From NCBI GenBank assembly GCA_003645805.1, contig QNCL01000040.1, forward strand, positions 1 to 7,072: a stretch of 7,072 nucleotides of DNA. Direction: 5' to 3'. Below the pieces are notes generated by a model, which saw only the letters and a program-made list of their open reading frames with translations, did not search any database and was not told the origin of the DNA. Positions 1 through 6,523 of this stretch are shown piece after piece; positions within the stretch are counted from its first letter, which is position 1; each line of letters opens with the position of its first letter. The DNA is from Candidatus Omnitrophota bacterium. Its GTDB lineage: Bacteria; Omnitrophota; 4484-213. The position numbers were made by a program, and so were the translations under genes.

Positions 1-551
1 ATTCCTGAACTTATGGTGAGAAAGGTGGTTATCAGCATCAGGATATAGATAACTGTCTGGGTATAGCCCTGGATTTCTCCACTCCAAAAATCCATCTTCT
101 CCCCTAATGAACGAGCGATAAGAAACAAGAGGATGAAAAAGATGGCTATCATCTGAGAGATCGTCTTGTGCTTTCCTCCTTTCTCCGCAGCCAATGCCTT
201 TCCCTGCGAAAGAGCAAATATTCGCACTCCGGTAATGATAAACTCGCGCATAGTTATCAAAACTACCATCCAGGCAGGAATTATCTTTATCTGGACAAAA
301 CATATAAATGGAGCCAAAACCAGGGCTTTATCCGCTATTGGGTCGGCAAGTTTGCCAAAATTGGTTATTAAATTTCTCTCTCGCGCAATCTTTCCATCAT
401 AGTAGTCTGTCAAACAAGCAAGGATAAAGATAAGCAGGGCAATAACCTTAGCCAAAAGAGAAGGGGAGAGAAGAAAAAAGATAAACACAAAGGTGAGAAA
501 GATACGCAAAATAGTAAGGAAATTAGGTAAATTCATCACCTTTCTGTCCAC
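1..551 (-). CDS. pgsA: CDP-diacylglycerol--glycerol-3-phosphate 3-phosphatidyltransferase (3' end cut by window edge)
   Basis: This integral membrane enzyme makes phosphatidylglycerophosphate from CDP-diacylglycerol and glycerol-3-phosphate, the committed step to phosphatidylglycerol. The reading frame, translated by hand, is open to the left edge: 183 codons, close to full family length. Counting from the internal ATG at 536, the CDP-alcohol phosphotransferase signature is intact: D44-x2-D47-G48-x2-A51-R52-x8-G61-x3-D65-x3-D69. The N-terminus MNLPNFLTILR and a downstream MREFIITGVR followed by an AAEKGGKHKT stretch are typical of PgsA rather than other family members. Several hydrophobic segments flank the motif. 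I chose GTG at 551 because GGAGG at 558-562 lies 6 nt upstream; ATG at 536 has only a purine run directly against it. It starts 11 nt after the preceding stop, so co-transcription is likely. Family assignment is firm; only the last few residues are missing. Confidence 0.93.
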   Translation of the reverse strand, partial: MDRKVMNLPNFLTILRIFLTFVFIFFLLSPSLLAKVIALLIFILACLTDYYDGKIARERNLITNFGKLADPIADKALVLAPFICFVQIKIIPAWMVVLITMREFIITGVRIFALSQGKALAAEKGGKHKTISQMIAIFFILLFLIARSLGEKMDFWSGEIQGYTQTVIYILMLITTFLTISSG

Positions 552-555
552 AATA

Positions 556-562
556 CTCCTCC
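556..562 (-). promoter_or_regulatory. Shine-Dalgarno of pgsA (decides GTG start)
   Basis: On the minus strand GGAGGAG follows directly on the TAG stop of the upstream gene and lies 6 nt (from GGAGG) before GTG at 551. It is one of the two best ribosome binding sites in the window. It favours a GTG start five codons upstream of the ATG at 536. Confidence 0.7.
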
Positions 563-1309
563 CTAAATCCCTGCGGTTAGGTGCAGGAGAGCAGAGAAAA
601 CCTTCATCGGTGCTTTTTCCTTAAGGATCAACTCGATCTCCTTCTGTATCCTTTTAGACTTTAACCCTGCTAATCTCCCCTCCCTCACTGCTTCCCTGAG
701 CAATCTTTTTGTCTTTCTTTCTATATGAAAATCATAACGCACCGCAAAACGCACTGCTCTTAGAATACGCGTGGGATCCTCAACAAAACTTAAATTGTGC
801 AATACCCTTATCCTTTTCGCCCTCAAATCCTTCTTTCCTGAAAAAGGGTCTATCAATCTCCCTCTCTCTTGTTTACTCAAGGCGATAGCCATCGCATTTA
901 TGGAAAAGTCTCTTCTCCTCAAGTCCTCTTCAAGGGTAGCAGGAGATACTTGAGGGAGAACCCCGGGTTTTTTGTATCTCTCCTTCCGTGCACTGGCTAC
1001 ATCCATACGCATCTCTCTATTTCTGTATTTGAAGAGAATCACTGCTGTTCCAAAACCTAAATGAAACTTTGCCCTCCCTTTCAACCTCTCTGCTAACCTC
1101 TGAGCAAATCTATATCCTCTCTTAAAATCTCCACTCTCCACCACCAAATCAATATCCCAATTTCTAATCCCTAAGAGGAAATCTCGCACAAATCCACCTA
1201 CTGTAAAGATAGAAAGATTCTCCTCTTCACCTATCTGGATACAAACCTCAAGCACTCGAGCGATTAAGGAAGGCAATTGCTCCAGAAAATCTTTCATTCT
1301 ATCCCGCAT
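563..1309 (-). CDS. Short class II tRNA nucleotidyltransferase / poly(A) polymerase family protein (head and neck only)
   Basis: Members of this family add CCA, CC or A to tRNA 3' ends, or poly(A) to RNA. Visible motifs: GGFVRD at residues 38-43; metal-binding D52 and D54 (WDIDLVV) with a third Asp at D103 in RMDVASAR; RRDFSINAMA at 132-141; IDPFSG near 153; and the nucleotide-template helix EDPTRILRAVRFA at 177-189, containing EDxxR (E177, D178, R181). The neck-type helix KSKRIQKEIELIL follows and the protein stops at 248. Full CCA-adding enzymes usually reach about 400 residues or more with body and tail domains, which are absent; pgsA follows at once, leaving no room for them. The start is uncertain: ATG at 1309 overlaps the batD end by 16 nt, while ATG at 1297 gives an exact ATGA overlap with the batD TGA. 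Both have weak ribosome binding sites. CCA-, CC-, A- or poly(A)-adding specificity cannot be decided here. Confidence 0.85.
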   Translation of the reverse strand: MRDRMKDFLEQLPSLIARVLEVCIQIGEEENLSIFTVGGFVRDFLLGIRNWDIDLVVESGDFKRGYRFAQRLAERLKGRAKFHLGFGTAVILFKYRNREMRMDVASARKERYKKPGVLPQVSPATLEEDLRRRDFSINAMAIALSKQERGRLIDPFSGKKDLRAKRIRVLHNLSFVEDPTRILRAVRFAVRYDFHIERKTKRLLREAVREGRLAGLKSKRIQKEIELILKEKAPMKVFSALLHLTAGI

Positions 1310-3135
1310 CTTCTTAGTTGTTTAATAATCTCCTCCACCTCTCTTTTTATCGTGCGCATTTCGCTTAACCTAACTCCTGCATCTTTATCCTGATAAGGAG
1401 CAAAACGTTGGGACTCGCACTGCTCTAAACACGCCCTTATCCTGCGCACCAACTCATCCTTTATTCCTTTCTCTCTTAATAAGTCCTCTATCTGGGCAAT
1501 TGTAATTCCTGCCCTGGAAACACCTAAGCACTCAGCGAGATACTCGCTTAAAGCCCTGAATAGCAAAGCATAAAACTCCTCCTTCTTCTCATCTGGTGTT
1601 CTCATATATCTATCTATCTCCCTCAACCTCCTCTTGAGCATAGTATAGGCAAAACGCCTTCGGGCAGATCTCTCCTTCCCTCTCCTCTCTTTATACCTCC
1701 TATACCCTCTCTTTAGGTAAAGTAAAAGAAGGCTAATGATCAGCAGAAAAAGAAGGGAGAAGCGATAGGTATATAAAAACTCTCCGAGGATAAAAATGCC
1801 CTTGCCTATCTTATTCCCTACCACCAGAAGATAGTTTTTCTGGGGGGATAGATCGGGAGAAAAAGAGGGTGAGTTCTCTCTTGCACTCTTCCGAGAAAGA
1901 GAAGAAGTAGAGGGAGAGGTGGGAGAAGGGGAGATATGCACAGAAATGGCTTCTGTCCTCAATCGCTGATAGGTCTTCTTTTGAGGGTCAAAATAGGAAA
2001 AGGTAAAAGCGGGAATTGTAAAATCCCCTTCTTTCTGAGGAATGAGGATATACTGATAACTCTTCTCTCCTTGAATAACCTTATCGCTGGAGAGTATCTT
2101 GGTCTCTCCCTCTGAGGTATATTGCTTGAAGTAGGAAAGAGAAGGAAGTTGGGGAGAAGTGAGAGATTTAAGATTTCCCTCGCCCTTAATCTTCAGGGTA
2201 AGAGTAATAGGCTCTCCCACCTTTGCTTCCTTCTTATCTATATCTACACTAAGAGAGAATCTGCCCACCGCTCCTTTGAAATCCGAGGGAGCATTGGCGG
2301 GTAAAGGAATAACCTCTATCTCAAGCGGTTGTGTATGAAGTCTCTTTCTCTTTGCTTGACCAAAAAACTCTGTAAAGGGATCCCAATCCCAGATACTCTT
2401 TGGAAAGCGAGCAGAGTCATTTTTAATGGTGCAGGTTAAACCTGCAGAGCCGATGGTATACTTTCCTGGGCTAATGGGGAATAAAGCAGTATTTATTTCG
2501 CTGACCAGATATCTTTGACCATTGATCCACTTATAATACTCTCTCTCCTCTAACTTTTCTTGCCAGAAACCTGTAAGAGAAGGAGGATGATACTCGGGAT
2601 TCTCTAAAAAATCTACACTTTGGTAGATACGAAAACTTAGTCTAATCTGTTCATTTACATACACCTTTTTCTTATCCACTACTTGCTCAATAAAAACCTC
2701 TCTCGCGCGCGCTTCCGAGGAGGAAGGAGGAGGCAATTGTTTGCTTTGAGAAATAAGGGCAGGAACCACCTCTACTTCTATTGGCTGGGTGGTGTAGACC
2801 TTTCCCTTATAGGTAATCTTTGCCTTACCAATAGTAAATCTTCCCACCTTCTTAGGAATAAGGATATACCTGAAGGTAAGAGAAGTGGAAACATTACCGT
2901 TGATAATAGAGATCTTCTGAGAGCGTCCAGAAGAGTAAATGTTGAAATCAGGAAGAGGAGGAAGGACGGGCTGAGAAACATTTGTTGTGCCGGAGATGGA
3001 AAGAGAAAGGACGATCTCCTCGTTCATACTAACTTTGGTTTTATCTACTGAAGCACTAAAGGAAATCTGCTCATCGGGAAAGCCAAGAGAAGAAACGAAG
3101 GTTAACAGAATAATAACCAACCCCATCCGCCTCAT
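1294..3135 (-). CDS. batD: BatD: exported protein with three beta-rich repeats, one membrane segment and a cytoplasmic helical domain
   Basis: This is a 613-residue BatD-family (Bacteroides aerotolerance) protein. An N-terminal signal peptide (MRRMGLVIILLTFVSSLG) is followed by three related Ig-like beta domains, at about 23-125, 145-278 and 290-402. Each starts with a pattern like SVDKTKVSMNEEIVLSLSI, VDKKKVYVNEQIRLSF or DIDKKEAKVGEPITLTLKI, and the outer two contain YILIP followed by FTI. A Ser/Pro-rich linker (about 403-435) leads to a transmembrane helix near 458-476. A strongly basic segment follows, placing the last ~115 residues in the cytoplasm. That tail has EYxxxC and RFAPYQ motifs resembling the small protein encoded at 6017-6523. 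The start chosen is ATG at 3135, overlapping the upstream TGA as TGATG, with GGAGG 7 nt before it. In-frame GTG 3138 and TTG 3141 exist but sit too close to that site. A substrate is not known. Confidence 0.9.
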   Translation of the reverse strand: MRRMGLVIILLTFVSSLGFPDEQISFSASVDKTKVSMNEEIVLSLSISGTTNVSQPVLPPLPDFNIYSSGRSQKISIINGNVSTSLTFRYILIPKKVGRFTIGKAKITYKGKVYTTQPIEVEVVPALISQSKQLPPPSSSEARAREVFIEQVVDKKKVYVNEQIRLSFRIYQSVDFLENPEYHPPSLTGFWQEKLEEREYYKWINGQRYLVSEINTALFPISPGKYTIGSAGLTCTIKNDSARFPKSIWDWDPFTEFFGQAKRKRLHTQPLEIEVIPLPANAPSDFKGAVGRFSLSVDIDKKEAKVGEPITLTLKIKGEGNLKSLTSPQLPSLSYFKQYTSEGETKILSSDKVIQGEKSYQYILIPQKEGDFTIPAFTFSYFDPQKKTYQRLRTEAISVHISPSPTSPSTSSLSRKSARENSPSFSPDLSPQKNYLLVVGNKIGKGIFILGEFLYTYRFSLLFLLIISLLLLYLKRGYRRYKERRGKERSARRRFAYTMLKRRLREIDRYMRTPDEKKEEFYALLFRALSEYLAECLGVSRAGITIAQIEDLLREKGIKDELVRRIRACLEQCESQRFAPYQDKDAGVRLSEMRTIKREVEEIIKQLRRCGIE

Positions 3136-3929
3136 CACCAATCCTCCTCTATCTCTCTTTCTTGTTCAGGCGAAAGATGATGGAGCATCCTTTGTATCTT
3201 TACCTCGTCTCTATTCAGATTATCAAGAAGGATATGTAGATAGGAAAGGGATTGCTCTTCTCTCTTCCTTTCTTCTGCGCTCTTCTTCTCCCTTCTTTCT
3301 TCTGCCACCTTCTTCTCCTCTCTCTTCTGCTTATTCTCTTGTTTTCTCTCTCCTTTCTCTTGCGCAGGAGATTTCTTCTTCTCCTTTCCTTCTCCCGCTT
3401 TTCTCTTCTGACCTCCTCTTTTTTTCTCCTGCTGAACCTTTTCCTCTCTCCCCTTTCCTTCCTCCTTTTCTCTTTTCTTCTTTAATAATCTCTTAATGAA
3501 CTCAATATTGTATCTTGCATCTTTATCATCAGGATTTAACTTTAAGGCTTTCTCATAAGCAGAAAGAGCACCGGGAAGATCCGCTAATCTATATTTAGTA
3601 TTTCCAATATTATAATAGATCTGGGATAGAAAGAGAGGTCTCCTGCTCTGTGGGACATAAGAAAGGGCGCTGCGGTACTCCTTCAGAGCCTGGGCATATC
3701 TTTTTTGTTGATAAAGAGTGTTGCCTATATTATAATGAATCTCCGCTAAAGAAGGAGCCTTTTTCTCTATCCTCTTGTATACCTCCAAAGCCTTTTCATA
3801 TCTACCCTGCTTATAAAGCCTGTTTCCCTTCCTATTCTCCTTAACCACCGAAGCATAGGAGAAAGAGGAACAACTCAAGATAATAAACAGGCAAGAGAAG
3901 AAGAAAGGAGCATAGAGTTTTTTTCTCAT
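3135..3929 (-). CDS. batC: BatC-like exported TPR protein with a long Lys/Glu/Arg-rich tail
   Basis: 264 residues. The N-terminus MRKKLYAPFFFSCLFIILSC is a signal sequence. Cleavage could follow S19, making C20 a lipidated cysteine (ILSC, an imperfect lipobox because of Leu at -2), or follow A26 (SYA, signal peptidase I). Three TPR repeats are visible at about 31-60, 62-93 and 102-133 (for example YNIGNTLYQQKRYAQALKEY and YNIGNTKYRLADLPGALSAY), ending in NPDDKDARYNIEFIKRLL, which is common in BatC proteins. Residues about 148-227 are almost wholly Lys, Glu, Arg and Gln. A short C-terminal segment SYLHILLDNLNRDEVKIQRM (229-248) looks like the conserved end of BatC proteins, as I remember that family. 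TPR domains bind proteins; the likely partners are BatA, BatB and BatD. It lies 45 nt after batB and overlaps batD. No good ribosome binding site precedes ATG 3929. Confidence 0.85.
   Translation of the reverse strand: MRKKLYAPFFFSCLFIILSCSSFSYASVVKENRKGNRLYKQGRYEKALEVYKRIEKKAPSLAEIHYNIGNTLYQQKRYAQALKEYRSALSYVPQSRRPLFLSQIYYNIGNTKYRLADLPGALSAYEKALKLNPDDKDARYNIEFIKRLLKKKREKEEGKGREEKVQQEKKRGGQKRKAGEGKEKKKSPAQEKGERKQENKQKREEKKVAEERREKKSAEERKREEQSLSYLHILLDNLNRDEVKIQRMLHHLSPEQEREIEEDW
3142..3149 (-). promoter_or_regulatory. Shine-Dalgarno of batD
   Basis: Minus-strand GAGGAGGA lies inside the last codons of the TPR gene. Its GGAGG core (3143-3147) is 7 nt from ATG 3135. It supports ATG 3135 over the in-frame GTG 3138 and TTG 3141, and implies translational coupling through the TGATG junction. 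Confidence 0.65.
3249..3488 (-). repeat. Low-complexity purine tract encoding the charged tail of the TPR protein
   Basis: About 240 nt of nearly homopurine coding strand (polypyrimidine on the + strand) encode residues 148-227, mostly Lys, Glu and Arg codons (AAA/AAG, GAA/GAG, AGA/AGG). No exact tandem unit is seen; irregular EEKK/EERK-like phrases recur. It is likely a charged helical or disordered spacer. Confidence 0.7.
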
Positions 3930-3974
3930 CTTTGCTAAAGGAAAAGATTACCTTTTACTTGCTTGGCCACAAAC

Positions 3975-4976
3975 CTATCTTCTCTCCGTTAGAAGAAACT
4001 CTACGCTCAGGAAGAGGAAAGCAATAAACACAAAATATTGATACCTATCTCTATACTCTACCTGCACCTCTTCCTTATATTTCTGCTTGCGCAGAGAGGA
4101 AATAGCCTTAAAAACCTTCTGAAAACCTTCTCCTGAATGAAAACGATAGTAATTCCCTCTACTAATCTCGGCAATCTGCTGAAGAAGAGGCTCGTTGAGT
4201 TTAGAAACTACTAAACTCCCCTGTTTATCTCTTTTATACCCCTTTATCTCTCCCTGTTCATTATAAAGAGGAATTAAACCTCCTTCCACCGTTGCCATTC
4301 CCAGCGGGTATATCCGTACCCCTTTTCTCCTGGCTATCCGAGCAGCAACAAGAGGATCCCCTTGATGCCCCTCTCCATCAGTGATAAGAATGATAGCCTT
4401 ATCTGCTCCAGTTCTTGCCTCTCTGCTGGTAAGCAGGGAAAGGGCGGTCTTGATTGCTCCCTCTAAGTCTGTCCCTGGTTGAGGAATAAGTTGGCTATTG
4501 AGCACATCCAGGAAGATGCGAAATGCGCAGTAATCCAATGTTAAAGGGCATTCTATAAAACTCTTTCCTGCAAAAGCCACCAACCCTATCCGATGCCCTC
4601 TCATCCTCTCCAACATCGCCTTTATCTCTTCCTTAGCCCGTTTTAACCGAGAAGGTTTTATATCCTGCACATCCATACTCAAAGAGGTATCGATGCAAAA
4701 AACAATATCTGCTCCCTTTTCCATTACCTTTATCGGCTTCTTTCCCCACTGGGGTCGAGATAAGGCAAGGATAAGAAAAAAGATACTACCAAAGAGAAGA
4801 AAAAGTTTCAAGCAAAAAATCCCTTTGTGCAAAGGGGAACTAATTCTCTCTATCAATTCTATCCTTCCCCATCTCTCCTTTGCCCTTCTCTTGCTCCGAA
4901 AAGAAAAGGCATAGAAAAGGGCTAATAGGGGGAGAAGAAAGAGCAGGTTTAAAAGTAAAGGATTAGCAAAACGCAT
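3975..4976 (-). CDS. batB: BatB: VWA-domain membrane protein with complete MIDAS site
   Basis: 333 residues. Two N-terminal transmembrane helices (about 6-24 and 55-73) flank a basic loop, placing that loop in the cytoplasm and the VWA domain (about 88-290) in the periplasm; a third helix lies near 312-329. All metal-ion-dependent adhesion site residues are present: DTSLS (D96, S98, S100), T169 in PQPGTD, and D200 in ITDGEG. VWA domains with this site bind partner proteins through a divalent metal. The ARPQWG-like motif after TM2 (SRPQWG, 73-78), the CPLTLD loop (143-148) and the region after the third strand (GLIPLYNEQGEIKGYKRD) are typical of BatB. It follows batA by 56 nt and precedes the TPR gene by 45 nt. 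The start at ATG 4976 is preceded only by a purine-rich AAGAAAAG. The BatA/BatB distinction rests mainly on order and on this segment. Confidence 0.9.
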   Translation of the reverse strand: MRFANPLLLNLLFLLPLLALFYAFSFRSKRRAKERWGRIELIERISSPLHKGIFCLKLFLLFGSIFFLILALSRPQWGKKPIKVMEKGADIVFCIDTSLSMDVQDIKPSRLKRAKEEIKAMLERMRGHRIGLVAFAGKSFIECPLTLDYCAFRIFLDVLNSQLIPQPGTDLEGAIKTALSLLTSREARTGADKAIILITDGEGHQGDPLVAARIARRKGVRIYPLGMATVEGGLIPLYNEQGEIKGYKRDKQGSLVVSKLNEPLLQQIAEISRGNYYRFHSGEGFQKVFKAISSLRKQKYKEEVQVEYRDRYQYFVFIAFLFLSVEFLLTERR

Positions 4977-4985
4977 CTTTTCTTG

Positions 4986-5024
4986 AATCTTCTTCCTCAG
5001 TTTGCCTACAGAGGCTCCAAGATT
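4986..5024 (-). other. Possible stem-loop in the batA-batB gap
   Basis: On the minus strand AATCTT (5019-5024) pairs with AAGATT (4986-4991). Inside it, after a small internal loop, CCTC (5011-5014) pairs with GAGG (4995-4998), around a 12-nt apical loop. The structure ends 9 nt before the batB ATG. There is no T-run, so it is not a normal terminator. It may be chance. Confidence 0.25.
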
Positions 5025-5032
5025 AGAAAACC

Positions 5033-6010
5033 TTAAGGAATCTTTCTAAAATATGTATTCTCTAAAAAAATTCTTCCCAGAAGAAGAAAAAAAGCAGGAA
5101 AGAGAAAAACCATAAACATTTCCTGATAACTAACATACTTCATACCTTTTATTTTTGTCTTTTCCATCTTATCAATCTGAGCATAAATCTGATTTAGAGC
5201 ATAAGCATCGGTGGCACGGAAATATAGTCCGCCGCTTATCCGAGCGATTTCCTTAAGGAGATTCTCATCAATCTCTGTTTTTATTCTCACATAATGTCTT
5301 CCGAAGATAGGATCGTCTACGGGATAAGGAGCAGTGCCTTCTTTTCCTATACCGATAGTATATATCTTAATATTAAAAGACTTTGCCATCTTAGCCGCGG
5401 TTAAAGGGTCGATCTTCCCTGCATTGTTTACTCCATCAGTAAGCAAAATTATCACCTTGCTCTTCGCCTTTGAGTGCCTAAGGCGGTTTATGGAATTGGC
5501 TATTCCCATTCCGATGGCTGTCCCGTCCTCAATCATTCCTATCTTCACTCGATCTAAAAATTGAATAAGAAGCCGATGGTCTAAAGTAAGCGGGCATTGA
5601 GTAAAACTCTGTTTAGAGAATACAACCAAACCGAGACGGTCATCCTGTCTCCTACGAATGAACTCCTTGCTTACCTGTTTCGCTACATAAAGCCTGTTTT
5701 TGGGCTGAAAGTCCTCTGCCTTCATACTCCCTGAGATATCCAGGCAAAGGACTATATCTATCCCTTCCTTTGCTATCTGCCTGCTTCCTGTTTCCTTCTG
5801 GGGACGGGCTAAACAAAGAAGTAGAAGCGAGAGAATGGTGAGCCGAAGAAGTTTAAGAAAAAAGAACCCTGTCTTCTTTGGTTTGCTTTCTTTGATAAAC
5901 TTCAAACTGGGGAACCTAACCGCTCCCTTCTTCCCTCTCTTTTCCAGATAATAAAGAAAAGGAAGGAGAAAAAAGAGAAGAAGGAAATAAGAACTGGCAA
6001 AATGAAGCAT
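5033..6010 (-). CDS. batA: BatA: VWA-domain membrane protein with complete MIDAS site
   Basis: 325 residues, paralogous to the next gene's product. Transmembrane helices are predicted near 5-21 and 52-68, separated by a Lys/Arg-rich loop, so the VWA domain (about 83-285) should face the periplasm; a third helix lies near 298-317. The MIDAS residues are intact: DISGSM (D91, S93, S95), T164 in EDGTAIG, and D192 in LLTDGVNNAG. LARPQKE follows TM2 and CPLTLD lies at 139-144. The segment IGKEGTAPYPVDDPIFGRHY (210-229) is the usual BatA form. It begins 6 nt after the stop of the small membrane protein gene (TGA TTTAGA ATG), with only a weak GGA upstream, so coupled translation is likely. The expected role is an envelope complex with BatB and the TPR protein, possibly acted on by a MoxR ATPase (from family knowledge, not seen here). 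Confidence 0.9.
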   Translation of the reverse strand: MLHFASSYFLLLFFLLPFLYYLEKRGKKGAVRFPSLKFIKESKPKKTGFFFLKLLRLTILSLLLLCLARPQKETGSRQIAKEGIDIVLCLDISGSMKAEDFQPKNRLYVAKQVSKEFIRRRQDDRLGLVVFSKQSFTQCPLTLDHRLLIQFLDRVKIGMIEDGTAIGMGIANSINRLRHSKAKSKVIILLTDGVNNAGKIDPLTAAKMAKSFNIKIYTIGIGKEGTAPYPVDDPIFGRHYVRIKTEIDENLLKEIARISGGLYFRATDAYALNQIYAQIDKMEKTKIKGMKYVSYQEMFMVFLFPAFFLLLGRIFLENTYFRKIP

Positions 6011-6016
6011 TCTAAA

Positions 6017-6523
6017 TCATTCCAAACTTCCTTCCTTAACCACCGCTATTATCCTTTCCGCTTTCTGCTTATCTTTTTCTATCTCTCTAGGCAAAGGTTG
6101 ATATCTGGCAAATTTTACTATATCACAACTTTGCAGAAAATCTCTGATTATCTCCACCTGTTCATAACTGGCTTTTCTCTTCAACTCTCTTATAATTTCT
6201 GAGGTTGTATAATCCATTGCCGGAAAGTTAAAACATCTTCCTATATATTCTCTTATAATCTCGGAAAGAAGAAAGTAATACTTCCTGACCTCGCCTTTCT
6301 GAATAAGCCCCAATCTCTCTAGTTCCTCTAATCTCTGTCTAACCACCTCCTGGGCAGAGGGAAGCGATGAGGGTTCCTCCACTATCTTTCTTTTCTTCTT
6401 TTCTCTCCTTTTGATAAGGTAAACCAGACCTGCACACAGAAGAAAAAACAAAAGAAAGAGATAAAGGGGAACACCCGTCTTTATCTCTGCCGGAGGCTTG
6501 AGAGGACGAATATCTTCTAACAT
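6017..6523 (-). CDS. Small single-pass membrane protein, DUF4381-like, of the Bat operon
   Basis: 168 residues. A short N-terminus with EDIRPLKPPAEI (3-14, as in many Bat-operon DUF4381-like proteins) precedes one transmembrane helix (about 18-37). A strongly basic stop (KRREKKKRK) follows, so the rest is cytoplasmic. After a linker, residues about 56-165 form a helical domain with KYYFLLSEIIREYIGRC, AMDYTTSEII and the motif LQSCDIVKFARYQ. This domain aligns by eye with the C-terminal tail of BatD. The gene overlaps the DUF58 stop by 7 nt (ATGTTAG) and has AGGA 4 nt before ATG 6523. Its function is unknown; position and topology suggest a cytoplasmic docking element linking DUF58/MoxR to the VWA proteins (inference). 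Confidence 0.82.
   Translation of the reverse strand: MLEDIRPLKPPAEIKTGVPLYLFLLFFLLCAGLVYLIKRREKKKRKIVEEPSSLPSAQEVVRQRLEELERLGLIQKGEVRKYYFLLSEIIREYIGRCFNFPAMDYTTSEIIRELKRKASYEQVEIIRDFLQSCDIVKFARYQPLPREIEKDKQKAERIIAVVKEGSLE

Noticed and set aside
563..640. Frameshift as the cause of the short nucleotidyltransferase
   Set aside because: No frame continues with body-domain sequence: the only open downstream frame becomes pgsA, and its own ribosome binding site and full N-terminus begin 11 nt after the stop. A deletion in the past remains possible.
3136..3141. TTG at 3141 or GTG at 3138 as the batD start
   Set aside because: They lie only 1 or 4 nt after the ribosome binding site core region, whereas ATG 3135 has proper spacing and forms the common TGATG junction.
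2987..3496. Plus-strand open frame of 169 codons, rich in Leu, Ser, Phe and Pro
   Set aside because: It is antisense to batC and the start of batD, and its composition is what the complement of Lys/Glu/Arg codons gives. It shows no plausible domain.
3930..3974. Possible hairpin TAAAAGG...CCTTTA in the batB-batC gap
   Set aside because: The stem is short and AT-rich with a bulge, and has no T-run; it is likely chance in a purine/pyrimidine-skewed sequence.
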